Assembly: GCA_041392305.1 (NCBI GenBank)
Contig: JAWKMJ010000008.1
Coordinates: 74,415 to 138,414, forward strand
Source of the DNA: JAGQYP01 sp041392305
GTDB taxonomy: Bacteria > Bacteroidota > Bacteroidia > Flavobacteriales_D > Crocinitomicaceae
Length of the DNA: 64,000 bases
Reading direction: 5' to 3'
Shown here: in pieces, positions 46,245-54,222 of the stretch
Numbering within the stretch: position 1 is the stretch's first letter
Layout: every line of letters begins with the position of its first letter
Made by a program: the position numbers and the translations under genes
The notes under the pieces: model-generated
The model's input: only the letters and a program-made list of their open reading frames with translations
Databases searched by the model: none
Told to the model about the DNA's origin: nothing

Positions 46245-47722
46245 TTCTTGTGCTTATTTGGCTTTAAAGTTATCCTTTTGAAATCAATTATCGAAAGAAA
46301 TAGCAAAATCCAAATCAAAAAGGCCGGCGTTTTATAGCGTACAATGGCACCCACAACCGGGGTAGTTGCTCCAATAATCCAATAGAATAGAAGAATAAAA
46401 ATCAGACTAAAGAAAAATAGTTTTTGATCGATTAGTACTCCAGTTTTTCTATACCTCAAGGTGAACAGAATCAGCAAAAAGAGGAATAGATTTTCCAGAA
46501 TATTCAGCCATTTCAGAAAAGAACCACTTTGCCAGGGAAAAGGCATAAAAAAAACATTAGCAATATAAATCGGGCTATAAACCACCAGATGTACCCAGTT
46601 ATTATCAATTTCTTTGACCTTAAAATAGCTTTGTGAAGGCTCTTGCATGGAATAAAATTGGAATTCCATGTCTTTTCCAAGGACAGAATCTCTTGAATAT
46701 ACCTGAGAGCCAAAATCTTTGACCTCAACCTGTAAATCTTGTTTTAATCGCACGTAGTTATGTGCAATATGCAGAGCCTCTTTATTTTTAAAATCGATTC
46801 TATAGAAATGTTCGTTATCCATGAAATAGACTCCCCCCTTACCTACTAAATTGAAATCTTTTTGCTTTTGTGAAATGTATTTGGTCACATTCATTGACTC
46901 CATATAACTATTTGTCCAAATGAAAAAGACTCCTAAAATCAGCATAGAAATAAATAAGACCCCATTTTTTTTCCAACTCTTTTGGACCAGAAAATAAAAT
47001 GCTAGAGCAGGAAGTATGCATAAAAGAAAATAGACCTTAGTATTGAGTAATACAAAAAGACCAATCAGGATCATAGCAAGCTTCCAAACCGGACGAGAAC
47101 TATAGAAACGAAACCCGTAAAAGAGTAATCCAAAACCAAAAATGAGCAAACTTTCTTTCAACACAGAACTTGTCCAAAACAATAGAGAAGGAAACAAGAA
47201 TAGAAGCAAAAAGACTTCCTTTTGGTATTTCGGAATCCAATCTTCAATTCCTTTAAAAAAGAGCGTGAGTCCGATCATTGAAGCCATAATGAAGAATAGC
47301 ATGTGAACATAAAAACTATTCAGAGAGAAAAAAGACAAAATAGAATTGATACGAATAATGAAGCGGTTATCATTAAACTGATCCATTTCCGCTCGAGTCC
47401 AGTGTTCTGTGTTCTGTAGCTGTGTCTCAACAAGTTGTTGATCTCCTTCAGAAAAAAGCAAAGTGAAATAATCTTTAGGAGATTCTGAAAAAACCTGATT
47501 CAAGATCTTGCCATCATTGAAATAGTGGGCGGTATCACCAGAGAGTTCACCATCACTATAATAATAAGTGTAGATCAAAGTGAGGGCAAGTCCTGCAGCT
47601 ATTTTGGCAAAAAAAACAGCTAGTACCCACGTTTTTTTTATACATTTAATCTCAAAGATCTTCAGTTTCCAGATCAAAACTGAAAACAGCAATACATAGA
47701 GTATAGCGATGATTAATTCCAA
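46241..47722 (-). CDS. Polytopic membrane protein of unknown function
   Basis: The 493-residue protein starts with a membrane helix (LIIAILYVLLFSVLIW) and has about ten to twelve membrane segments, with a soluble loop at about 290-385. I recognise no catalytic motif. The membrane layout and loop are reminiscent of polysaccharide polymerase or glycosyltransferase-C membrane proteins, but no signature confirms this. It heads the SDR/amidohydrolase operon. Its start overlaps the start region of the opposite-strand kinase gene. Confidence 0.6.
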   Translation of the reverse strand: MELIIAILYVLLFSVLIWKLKIFEIKCIKKTWVLAVFFAKIAAGLALTLIYTYYYSDGELSGDTAHYFNDGKILNQVFSESPKDYFTLLFSEGDQQLVETQLQNTEHWTRAEMDQFNDNRFIIRINSILSFFSLNSFYVHMLFFIMASMIGLTLFFKGIEDWIPKYQKEVFLLLFLFPSLLFWTSSVLKESLLIFGFGLLFYGFRFYSSRPVWKLAMILIGLFVLLNTKVYFLLCILPALAFYFLVQKSWKKNGVLFISMLILGVFFIWTNSYMESMNVTKYISQKQKDFNLVGKGGVYFMDNEHFYRIDFKNKEALHIAHNYVRLKQDLQVEVKDFGSQVYSRDSVLGKDMEFQFYSMQEPSQSYFKVKEIDNNWVHLVVYSPIYIANVFFMPFPWQSGSFLKWLNILENLFLFLLILFTLRYRKTGVLIDQKLFFFSLIFILLFYWIIGATTPVVGAIVRYKTPAFLIWILLFLSIIDFKRITLKPNKHKK

Positions 47723-47741
47723 TTACCTAAATCTTATTTTG

Positions 47742-49790
47742 ATGAACAGTTTAAGACGAAGTGAAAATACTATATTTTTTGTTATTTCCGGGAGATGGAA
47801 AGCGCTTATTCTTTTACTGATGTTTCTGATCTCTTTTCTACCCGCAAGGTCTCAAAATTTAACAGACAGTCTATTTAATGAGCTCAATTTGCTTTCACAA
47901 GTGGATACGCAAAAGTTCAATCTTTTAAAAGATAAATGGGAAAAGGAATTCGATTTTACCGCTTATGACGTATGTGCACTGATTGAATTGGAAGGCAACA
48001 AATACCATTATCATGGAGATGACTACACCGCCAAAAAACTCTATCAGGAAGCCAATATTTGCTCTGAATCCAATGGGAACACAGAAATTGAATTGAGTAC
48101 TCGTATTAAAATTATTTGGCTGGATTTAGGGATTGGACTCATTCAACCCAATGAAGCCATTGTTAAGATGCGCAGAGCCTTGAGTAATGCAGAGGAAGTT
48201 AAGGACACCAATCGGATGATTATGGCCTTGAATGCACTGGCTTCCTACCATATAGAAATTGGAAAAAAAGATGAAGCCTATGAATTTTTCTATCAGGCAC
48301 TAAAGATTAGTCAGAATCCTAAATACTATCTGAACCGCGCAACTATCCTCAACAATTTAGGTTTGCACAAAACAGGTTTAGGTTTAAATGACGAAGCACT
48401 CAAAGATTTTAAAGAAGGCTTAAAGCTCATAGAGAATAAGAGAGAATATAGAATACAAACCCGTCTCATCAATAACATTGCGTTTACCTATAATGGGGAT
48501 TCCGCCAAAAGAGATTCCGCATTTTATTATTTCAACAAAACATTGGAATTAGGGAAAATCATACAGGAACCTCAGCTGTATATCGTTGCCTACACCAACA
48601 TTGCAGTGTATTACAACTTAAAGGGAGACTATCAATCTTGCCGCCAATATTATGATTCTGCACTTACCGTTATCGACAATTATAATATGGTGGGCATTCG
48701 AGGAAAAATATATCTGGGACTGGCCGAGTTTTACAAAAGGCAGAACAAATATAAAGAAGCTTTAAGCAGTATGAATGAGGGATGGGAACATATTCAAACA
48801 GAGAATTATCCGAAACTGGAAGACCTGACTCAATATGAACGAGGATTTTCTCAGTTGTATGAAATACTGGGACGATACGATCAGGCCCTAATCCATTACA
48901 AGAATTACAATAATTATAGAGATTCCTTACGAGAAGTAGACAATCAAAAATTCCTTGCTGAATTGAATTTGAAGTACGAAGATGAAAAAAGACTAGTAGA
49001 GATTGAAAAGCAAAAATCAAGAGCTGATCTTTTGGAAAAAGAAAAAGAAATTATTCAAACCGAATCCTCTTTGAGTTTGCTGAGATATTCTCTCGTGTTT
49101 AGCGGATTGATCTTAATTATTGGTTTGATTTTTTCCATCTATGTGATTCGGAATACCAATGCGAAAAAGAGAATGGAGCAAAAATATTCATCCAATTTAA
49201 TCTCTGAAATAGAAGATGAACGGAGGAGAATTTCAAGTGATCTTCACGATCATATCGGATTGAATTTAATCATGATCAAAAACGAGTTAAATGCGAATCC
49301 ATCTAATGATAAACTAGTAAAAGAGGTAACCAATATTGTTGAAGATGTTCGGAAAATATCGAGAAATATTTACCCGAGTGAATTGAATAAATTGGGTGTA
49401 AAAAAGTCGATCGAGGCCATGTTTGATAAAATTGAAAACTCGACAGGAATTCTCACAAGTTATGAATTGGAGGATCTAGAAGAAGTGAATTTCAACAAAG
49501 GCGAAGAATTAATTTTATACCGCATTGTGCAAGAATTAAGTAATAACTCCATCAAACACAGTAAGTCCAAATCAATCCGATTGGTTGCGCAAACCACTCT
49601 GAAAAAATTAAATTTGGAGTACAGAGACAACGGAATTGGATTTGATAAGTCTAAGATAATGGAGACCTCTAAAGGAATGGGTCTTAGAAACATCATCAAC
49701 CGGGTAGAGAAAATAGGTGGAACCATTCAGTTTGATACCAGAAAGAACCAGGGAGTGCGAGTTTTGATTAGTTTTGACAGAAGAAATTGA
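47742..49790 (+). CDS. TPR-containing sensor histidine kinase (NarX-type)
   Basis: The frame opens at 47709, but the ATG at 47742 (MNSLRRSEN) avoids more of the opposing gene and keeps a signal-anchor. The periplasmic part (about 60-420) holds TPR-like helical repeats. A membrane helix lies at about 445-465. The kinase part has DLHDHIGLNLI with phosphoacceptor His502 (HisKA_3-like), then HATPase motifs (QELSNNSIKHSK, YRDNGIGFD, GMGLRNIINRV). It overlaps the response-regulator gene by TTGA. Confidence 0.88.
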   Translation: MNSLRRSENTIFFVISGRWKALILLLMFLISFLPARSQNLTDSLFNELNLLSQVDTQKFNLLKDKWEKEFDFTAYDVCALIELEGNKYHYHGDDYTAKKLYQEANICSESNGNTEIELSTRIKIIWLDLGIGLIQPNEAIVKMRRALSNAEEVKDTNRMIMALNALASYHIEIGKKDEAYEFFYQALKISQNPKYYLNRATILNNLGLHKTGLGLNDEALKDFKEGLKLIENKREYRIQTRLINNIAFTYNGDSAKRDSAFYYFNKTLELGKIIQEPQLYIVAYTNIAVYYNLKGDYQSCRQYYDSALTVIDNYNMVGIRGKIYLGLAEFYKRQNKYKEALSSMNEGWEHIQTENYPKLEDLTQYERGFSQLYEILGRYDQALIHYKNYNNYRDSLREVDNQKFLAELNLKYEDEKRLVEIEKQKSRADLLEKEKEIIQTESSLSLLRYSLVFSGLILIIGLIFSIYVIRNTNAKKRMEQKYSSNLISEIEDERRRISSDLHDHIGLNLIMIKNELNANPSNDKLVKEVTNIVEDVRKISRNIYPSELNKLGVKKSIEAMFDKIENSTGILTSYELEDLEEVNFNKGEELILYRIVQELSNNSIKHSKSKSIRLVAQTTLKKLNLEYRDNGIGFDKSKIMETSKGMGLRNIINRVEKIGGTIQFDTRKNQGVRVLISFDRRN

Positions 49791-50461
49791 AAAGCGAAAA
49801 AGTAAATAAAATACTTGTTGCCGATGATCATCCCATTTTTAGAACCGGGATGATGGCCACTTTGAAGCAAAGTTTTACGGATTGGGATTTTACGGAAGCC
49901 CACGACGGTACCGTGGCGAAGAATTTAATCAGTAAAAAAGATATTGAAATCGCCATATTGGATATCGACATGCCCGGATTGAACGGCATTCAGATTCTGA
50001 AATGGATGAATCAGCAAAACAACCTTTCGACCAAAGCCATTGTTCTTACTATGCACAATGACGAACACATTTTCAATGAAGCCTTTGATCAGGGGGTGCA
50101 AGCCTATTTGGTCAAAGACAATTCCATTGAAGAAATCGTTTTCGCCATCAACCAAGTACTCGCAGGAAACACCTATGTAAGTCCCATGTTACAGCAACAC
50201 ATGCAAAACCGGACGGATTACAAACGAAAATCCAAAAACTTACATGAAGCCATTACCCAGTTAACCCAGACTGAGATCAAAACATTAAAGCTCGTTGCTC
50301 AAAATAAATCCAGTAAGGAAGTCGCTGACCTGCTGTTTGTTACCAAGAAAACAGTTGAGAATTATCGATCCAGAATATGCAAAAAGCTAGATCTTTCGGG
50401 GGAAAGTAATGCTTTGCTCAAATGGACGAATGAAAACAAGGACTTGATCGACAAACTGTAA
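49787..50461 (+). CDS. NarL/LuxR-family response regulator
   Basis: The receiver domain has the acidic pair DDHP at residues 13-16, the phosphoacceptor Asp59 (LDIDMPG) and Lys in VKDN. The C-terminal LuxR helix-turn-helix shows LTQTEIKTLKLVAQNKSSKE and FVTKKTVENYRSRI. The start is a TTG that overlaps the kinase stop (TTGA). It is the cognate regulator of the TPR kinase. A short stem-loop follows. Confidence 0.92.
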   Translation: MKSEKVNKILVADDHPIFRTGMMATLKQSFTDWDFTEAHDGTVAKNLISKKDIEIAILDIDMPGLNGIQILKWMNQQNNLSTKAIVLTMHNDEHIFNEAFDQGVQAYLVKDNSIEEIVFAINQVLAGNTYVSPMLQQHMQNRTDYKRKSKNLHEAITQLTQTEIKTLKLVAQNKSSKEVADLLFVTKKTVENYRSRICKKLDLSGESNALLKWTNENKDLIDKL

Positions 50462-50485
50462 AAATTTTCCGATAAATGAAAAATT

Positions 50486-50507
50486 GAGGGGGCAACCCTC
50501 CTGTTTT
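50486..50507 (+). terminator. Weak terminator after the LuxR regulator
   Basis: GAGGG-GGCAA-CCCTC forms a 5-bp stem at 50486-50500 followed by CTGTTTT. Confidence 0.5.
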
Positions 50508-50584
50508 GAACTTGAAAATCTATTAGATTTGCTATAGGTTTTAAATTTTTCATAGTTAACAGTGATTTTCATAGCACGGTGTTG

Positions 50585-50612
50585 TTAAGGGATAATGGCG
50601 ATTATCCCTTAA
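50585..50612. terminator. Perfect 12-bp inverted repeat overlapping the metal-receptor stop
   Basis: TTAAGGGATAAT - GGCG - ATTATCCCTTAA is a perfect 12-bp stem with a 4-base loop. It covers the stop codon of the gene at 50609. There is no strong T-run, so it may be a terminator, an mRNA-stabilising hairpin or an operator. Confidence 0.6.
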
Positions 50613-51400
50613 TTTCGTTTTAGACCTTTCCTATTTTCAAAAACCTCCTTAAAATATGGGAATGCCAATCGCATTCTAGAGCCATACCAAGAGAAAAGCT
50701 CTCCATCAACAAGTAAAATTTTTGCATCCGGAAAAATATCTTTGAAGGATTGTACATCGGACTGTTTAAACGGATATGGTTCCGTAGAAAGAAGTACCCA
50801 ATCCGGTTGAATTGTTAATCTATCCCTATTTAATTCAGGGTATCGCGGCCCTAAATCTTGTCCTAAATTCTGAAGTCCTGCCTCCTCCATCATTGAATGA
50901 ATAAACGTTTGGTTACCCACAACCATCATGGGATCTTTCCAAATAAAATACAAGGCTGTTTTTTTTTCGGAAGGAGTAAATGTATTTCGGACAGACTGGA
51001 TTGATTTGATTAAAATGTGGGCGTTTTCCTGAACACATAAGATTTCACCCAGATCTTGAATCATATTTATAGCTTGATCTAAAGTGACTATATCAGACAT
51101 CCAAACTGGAAATTCTGCCCTTAATTCTTCGATTTGCTCTTTGGTATTTTCTTCCTTATTGCCGATAATTAAATCAGGTTGTAACTTCCTAATTTTTTCC
51201 AGATTCAGATTTTTCGTACCTCCAACATGGCCTATTTTTTGAATCAAGCCATTCGGATGGACGCAAAACTTGGTTACACCTACTAAACGATCTGCACAGC
51301 CTAAATCAGCAATCAGTTCCGTTTGAGAAGGAACGATAGATACAATCCTTTTAACTGAAGTAAGGGCAACTTCGAATCCCGTTTGATCAATGAAAACCAA
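50609..51400 (-). CDS. BtuF-like helical-backbone metal receptor, without signal peptide
   Basis: The 263-residue protein has a class III periplasmic-binding fold (IVSIVPSQTELIADLGCADRLVGVT is its start; LNLEKIRKLQPDLIIGN later). It belongs to the helical-backbone receptors of iron-siderophore or cobalamin systems. The N-terminus shows no signal peptide or lipobox, so it may stay in the cytoplasm. It lies next to the cystathionine beta-synthase gene. The FecCD permease gene is 12 kb away, so pairing is only a possibility. Confidence 0.8.
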   Translation of the reverse strand: MVFIDQTGFEVALTSVKRIVSIVPSQTELIADLGCADRLVGVTKFCVHPNGLIQKIGHVGGTKNLNLEKIRKLQPDLIIGNKEENTKEQIEELRAEFPVWMSDIVTLDQAINMIQDLGEILCVQENAHILIKSIQSVRNTFTPSEKKTALYFIWKDPMMVVGNQTFIHSMMEEAGLQNLGQDLGPRYPELNRDRLTIQPDWVLLSTEPYPFKQSDVQSFKDIFPDAKILLVDGELFSWYGSRMRLAFPYFKEVFENRKGLKRN

Positions 51401-51403
51401 AAC

Positions 51404-52765
51404 TTATTTAATCACAGAAATGATATCGAAACGCGTGATAATGTGATAATCCTCCTCACCTAACTTCACCAAAACAGCTTGATTCTTTTCAGTAAATAGT
51501 TTTGAAACCTCTTCAAAAGAAGCGGATTTATCGACCACAGGAAAAGGCTTGTTCATCACTTCCCCAATGGTTTTATGCTTGGCTGTCTCATCTTCCAGAA
51601 GGGCATCAAAAAGATCTCTTTCCGTTACCGAGCCTACGAATTCATTATCCTTAACCACTGGGATTTGGGCAATATCGTAATCTTTCATCTTAGCAACTGC
51701 GTGTGATACCAATTCTTCGGTACCTAGTTTGATCAGACTTTTATCTCTGTGTTTAGCAATCAGATCTTCTGCGGTTTCTTTTTCTTCTTCGAGGAAGCCT
51801 CTATCACGCATCCAATCATCATTGAACATTTTACCAACATATCTTGAACCATGGTCGTGAAACAGCACTACAACAATATCTTCCGGGTTAAGTTCTTCTT
51901 TTAATTGCAACAATCCTTTTATCGCAGAACCGGCTGAATTTCCAACAAAAATACCCTCTTCCTTCGCTAATTTTCTTTGCCAAACCGCAGCATCTTTATC
52001 CGTAACCTTTTCAAATTTGTCTATAACCGAAAAATCAACATTTGCTGGAAGGATATCTTCTCCGATACCTTCAGTAATGTAGGGATAGATTTCATTTTCA
52101 TCAAAAACTCCGGTTTCATGGTATTTTTTAAACACCGAACCATAGGTATCAATTCCCCAGATTTTTATGTTTGGATTTTGTTCTTTTAGGTATTTCCCAA
52201 CACCTGAAATGGTTCCTCCAGTACCTACACCAACGACAAAATGAGTAATCTTCCCTTCTGTTTGTTCCCAGATCTCCGGACCGGTTGTTAAATAGTGAGC
52301 TTTTGTATTGGATGGGTTATCATATTGGTTTACATACCAAGAATTTGGAATTTCTGTGGCCAATCTTTTAGAAACTGAATAGTAAGATCTCGGATCTTCG
52401 GGAGCCACATTGGTAGGGCACACATGCACCTCCGCACCAACAGCTCTTAAAATATCCATTTTCTCTTTGGATTGTTTATCACTTAAAACACAAATCAACT
52501 TATATCCTTTAATAATTGCCACTAGAGCAAGCCCCATTCCCGTATTACCAGAAGTCCCTTCAATTATAGTCCCTCCTGGTTTCAATCTTCCATCTTTCTC
52601 CGCATCTTCGATCATTTGCAATGCCATACGATCTTTCACTGAATTTCCTGGATTGGTCGTTTCGACTTTCGCAAGAATAGTGGCATCTATGCCTTTTACA
52701 ATTTTGTTTAATTTCACCAAAGGAGTGTTTCCTATGGTTTCAAGGATATTGTTATAATATTTCAT
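51404..52765 (-). CDS. Cystathionine beta-synthase (PLP enzyme with CBS-domain pair)
   Basis: The ATG at 52765 (MKYYNNILETIGNTPL) is preferred over the first ATG seven codons upstream. PLP enzyme core: IGNTPLVKL, Lys44 in NPGNSVKDR for the Schiff base, GTSGNTGMG and GVGTGGTISG. The C-terminal tail (about 335-453) is a CBS-domain pair, as in eukaryotic-type CBS. It condenses serine and homocysteine, or makes cysteine. The next downstream gene encodes the metal receptor, three bases away, so they likely share a transcript. Confidence 0.9.
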   Translation of the reverse strand: MKYYNNILETIGNTPLVKLNKIVKGIDATILAKVETTNPGNSVKDRMALQMIEDAEKDGRLKPGGTIIEGTSGNTGMGLALVAIIKGYKLICVLSDKQSKEKMDILRAVGAEVHVCPTNVAPEDPRSYYSVSKRLATEIPNSWYVNQYDNPSNTKAHYLTTGPEIWEQTEGKITHFVVGVGTGGTISGVGKYLKEQNPNIKIWGIDTYGSVFKKYHETGVFDENEIYPYITEGIGEDILPANVDFSVIDKFEKVTDKDAAVWQRKLAKEEGIFVGNSAGSAIKGLLQLKEELNPEDIVVVLFHDHGSRYVGKMFNDDWMRDRGFLEEEKETAEDLIAKHRDKSLIKLGTEELVSHAVAKMKDYDIAQIPVVKDNEFVGSVTERDLFDALLEDETAKHKTIGEVMNKPFPVVDKSASFEEVSKLFTEKNQAVLVKLGEEDYHIITRFDIISVIK

Positions 52766-52783
52766 TGTGATCTGAATTTGGTG

Positions 52784-52791
52784 CAAAAATA
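52784..52791 (-). promoter_or_regulatory. TATTTTTG -7 element for the cystathionine beta-synthase gene
   Basis: On the minus strand TATTTTTG matches TAnnTTTG exactly, 18 bases upstream of the ATG at 52765. No clear TTG is seen at the -33 position. Confidence 0.45.
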
Positions 52792-52831
52792 ATGGAATTT
52801 TCAGACTTTGGTGATATCGTGAGACGGATTA

Positions 52832-52927
52832 TCAGACTTTCAGATTGTCAGATTTCAAGATTGTCAGACTTTTAGATTGTCAGACTTTTAGATTGTCAGA
52901 TTGCAAGATCACCAGACTTTCAGATTA
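52832..52927. repeat. Octamer-register array 1 (12 units)
   Basis: Twelve octamers in exact 8-bp register, consensus close to TCAGAYTK (TCAGACTT, TCAGATTG, TTAGATTG, CAAGATTG, CCAGACTT...). Part of a direct repeat of about 200 bp. Confidence 0.9.
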
Positions 52928-52980
52928 TAAAAAAAAGTCTTGCATCTTGTGTCTTGAATCTTGGATCTAGAATCTATCGT

Positions 52981-53021
52981 CTCATTCACTCATGTTTTAC
53001 GCAAGATTTGGGAATCCTCCG
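52981..53021. repeat. Conserved unit downstream of array 1
   Basis: A unit of about 41 bases, beginning CTCATTCACTCATG and ending GGGAATCCTCCG, with a GATT-TGGG-AATC mini-hairpin. Repeated at 53183, 53381 and 53463. Confidence 0.85.
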
Positions 53022-53034
53022 AAGCTCAGGATTC

Positions 53035-53130
53035 TCAGACTTTTAGATTGTCAGATTGCAAGATTATCAGACTAAAAGATTGTCAGAATTTTAGATTGTC
53101 AGATTGCAAGATCACCAGACTTTCAGATTA
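53035..53130. repeat. Octamer-register array 2 (12 units)
   Basis: Twelve octamers in exact register with the same consensus as array 1. The last five units (TTAGATTG, TCAGATTG, CAAGATCA, CCAGACTT, TCAGATTA) match those of array 1 exactly. Confidence 0.9.
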
Positions 53131-53182
53131 TTAAAAAAGTCTTGAATCTGGTGTCTGGTGTCTTGGATCTAGAATCTATCGT

Positions 53183-53223
53183 CTCATTCACTCATGTTTT
53201 ACGCAAGATTTGGGAATCCTCCG
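53183..53223. repeat. Conserved unit, copy 2
   Basis: Identical to the unit at 52981 over about 41 bases. Together with array 2 it makes a second copy of a repeat of about 200 bp. Confidence 0.85.
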
Positions 53224-53235
53224 TAGCTTTGGATA

Positions 53236-53315
53236 GCAAGACTGCAAGATTATCAGATTGCAAGATTGTCAGACTTTCAGACTTACAGATTACAAGACTG
53301 CAAGATTAATAGACT
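53236..53315. repeat. Octamer-register array 3 (10 units)
   Basis: GCAAGACT, GCAAGATT, ATCAGATT, GCAAGATT, GTCAGACT, TTCAGACT, TACAGATT, ACAAGACT, GCAAGATT, AATAGACT in exact 8-bp register. Confidence 0.85.
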
Positions 53316-53380
53316 TAGAATACTAGATTTTTAAAAAACAGACTTACATCTTGTGTCTTGAGTCTAGTGTCTTGAATCTA

Positions 53381-53503
53381 ATTCACTCCTGTTTTGCTCA
53401 GGATTTGGGAATCCTCCGCAGCTAGGTCTTTTGTCTGGAATCTTGGATCTAGAATCTAGTGTCTCATTCACCCCTTTTAAACTTGGGATTTGGGAATCCT
53501 TCT
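53381..53503. repeat. Conserved unit, copies 3 and 4 (diverged)
   Basis: Copy 3 at 53381-53418 reads ATTCACTCCTGTTTTGCTCA then GGATTTGGGAATCCTCCG. Copy 4 at 53463-53503 keeps CTCATTCACCCC and GGGATTTGGGAATCCTTC. Between them lie TCTGGAAT/CTTGGAT/CTAGAAT/CTAGTGT words with a period of about 7 bp. Confidence 0.75.
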
Positions 53504-53520
53504 CAACATCGTCCATAAAA

Positions 53521-53542
53521 AAGAGAGGCTTGCACCTCTCTT
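53521..53542. terminator. 8-bp hairpin at the edge of the repeat region
   Basis: AAGAGAGG-CTTGCA-CCTCTCTT is a perfect 8-bp stem. On the minus strand it is followed by a T-run, so it would work as a terminator for minus-strand transcription. On the plus strand it sits nine bases before the ATG at 53551. Confidence 0.55.
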
Positions 53543-53550
53543 CTCTGCTA

Positions 53551-53658
53551 ATGAAAAAAACTACTTATCTGCTTAAAAATAAAGCAGCTAAACAATCACT
53601 ACTTCCTTTAAAGGTAAGAAAAATTTGTGATTGTGGCAATAAAGGTGGTAATAATTAG
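53551..53658 (+). CDS. Possible 35-residue small peptide
   Basis: A frame of 35 codons starts at ATG 53551: a basic leader (MKKTTYLLKNKAAKQ) with a short CDCGNKGGNN tail containing two Cys. The shape resembles small precursor peptides in Bacteroidota, but no modification or export gene lies nearby. It could be chance ORF. It is preceded by the hairpin at 53521. Confidence 0.3.
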   Translation: MKKTTYLLKNKAAKQSLLPLKVRKICDCGNKGGNN

Positions 53659-53830
53659 ACAGAATTATCTCTTTTGGCTACTAATAATCTCAGGATTTAT
53701 ACCAGTCTAAAAGTCATTTGTTAAAAAACCCTATGAATATTAGTTTTTATACCTAGAATTCTTTAAATTGGAAGAAAGGAAATCCTCTTGGTAGGAAAAT
53801 CATTTAATAACCCATAAAAATCAATTCACT

Positions 53831-54133
53831 ATGAAGATTGATATTCAAACATTGCACTTCACGGCATGGGAACCGTTGAAGGAGTTCATTCATAATCATG
53901 TTAGCAAATTAGATCATTATTGGGATCAGATTAACATGGCAGAAGTTACATTGAAAACAGAAAAAGATACGGCTGAATTCGAAAACAAAGTTGTGGAGAT
54001 TCGGTTACATGTTCCTGGAAATGATCTTTTTGCTCAAGATAAAGGAGGTACGTTTGAAGCTGCGGTAGACAGCGTATGTCAAAAATTAAAAAAGCAGATC
54101 CTAAAGACGAAGGATAAAATGTATGCGCATTAA
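53831..54133 (+). CDS. HPF/RaiA-family ribosome hibernation factor
   Basis: The 100-residue protein matches the short HPF/RaiA fold (beta-alpha-beta-beta-beta-alpha): TLHFTAWEPLKEFIHNHVSKLD, EVTLKTEK, VVEIRLHVPGNDLFAQDKG and a second helix with basic residues (QKLKKQILKTKDK). Such factors bind the 30S decoding site and inactivate ribosomes in stationary phase. It stands alone with a strong terminator behind it. Confidence 0.9.
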   Translation: MKIDIQTLHFTAWEPLKEFIHNHVSKLDHYWDQINMAEVTLKTEKDTAEFENKVVEIRLHVPGNDLFAQDKGGTFEAAVDSVCQKLKKQILKTKDKMYAH

Positions 54134-54153
54134 TTGATTATCATTTTAACTAT

Positions 54154-54190
54154 AAAATGGGGCATCGATTTGATTGCCCCATTTTTTTTT
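54154..54190 (+). terminator. Terminator after the HPF gene
   Basis: AAAATGGGGCA (54154-54164) pairs with TGCCCCATTTT (54175-54185), 11 bp, followed by T. Strong intrinsic terminator. Confidence 0.92.
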
Positions 54191-54222
54191 GCCTAAATTC
54201 AACCGTTCAAAACAAATTACAG

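Noticed and set aside
52832..53315. Possible CRISPR array from regular repeats
   Set aside because: The repeats are 8-bp tandem units without unique spacers, and no cas gene is in the window.
54157..54222. N-terminal extension of the lipase from 54157
   Set aside because: It would start inside the terminator of the HPF gene, and the ATG at 54223 gives a clear signal peptide.
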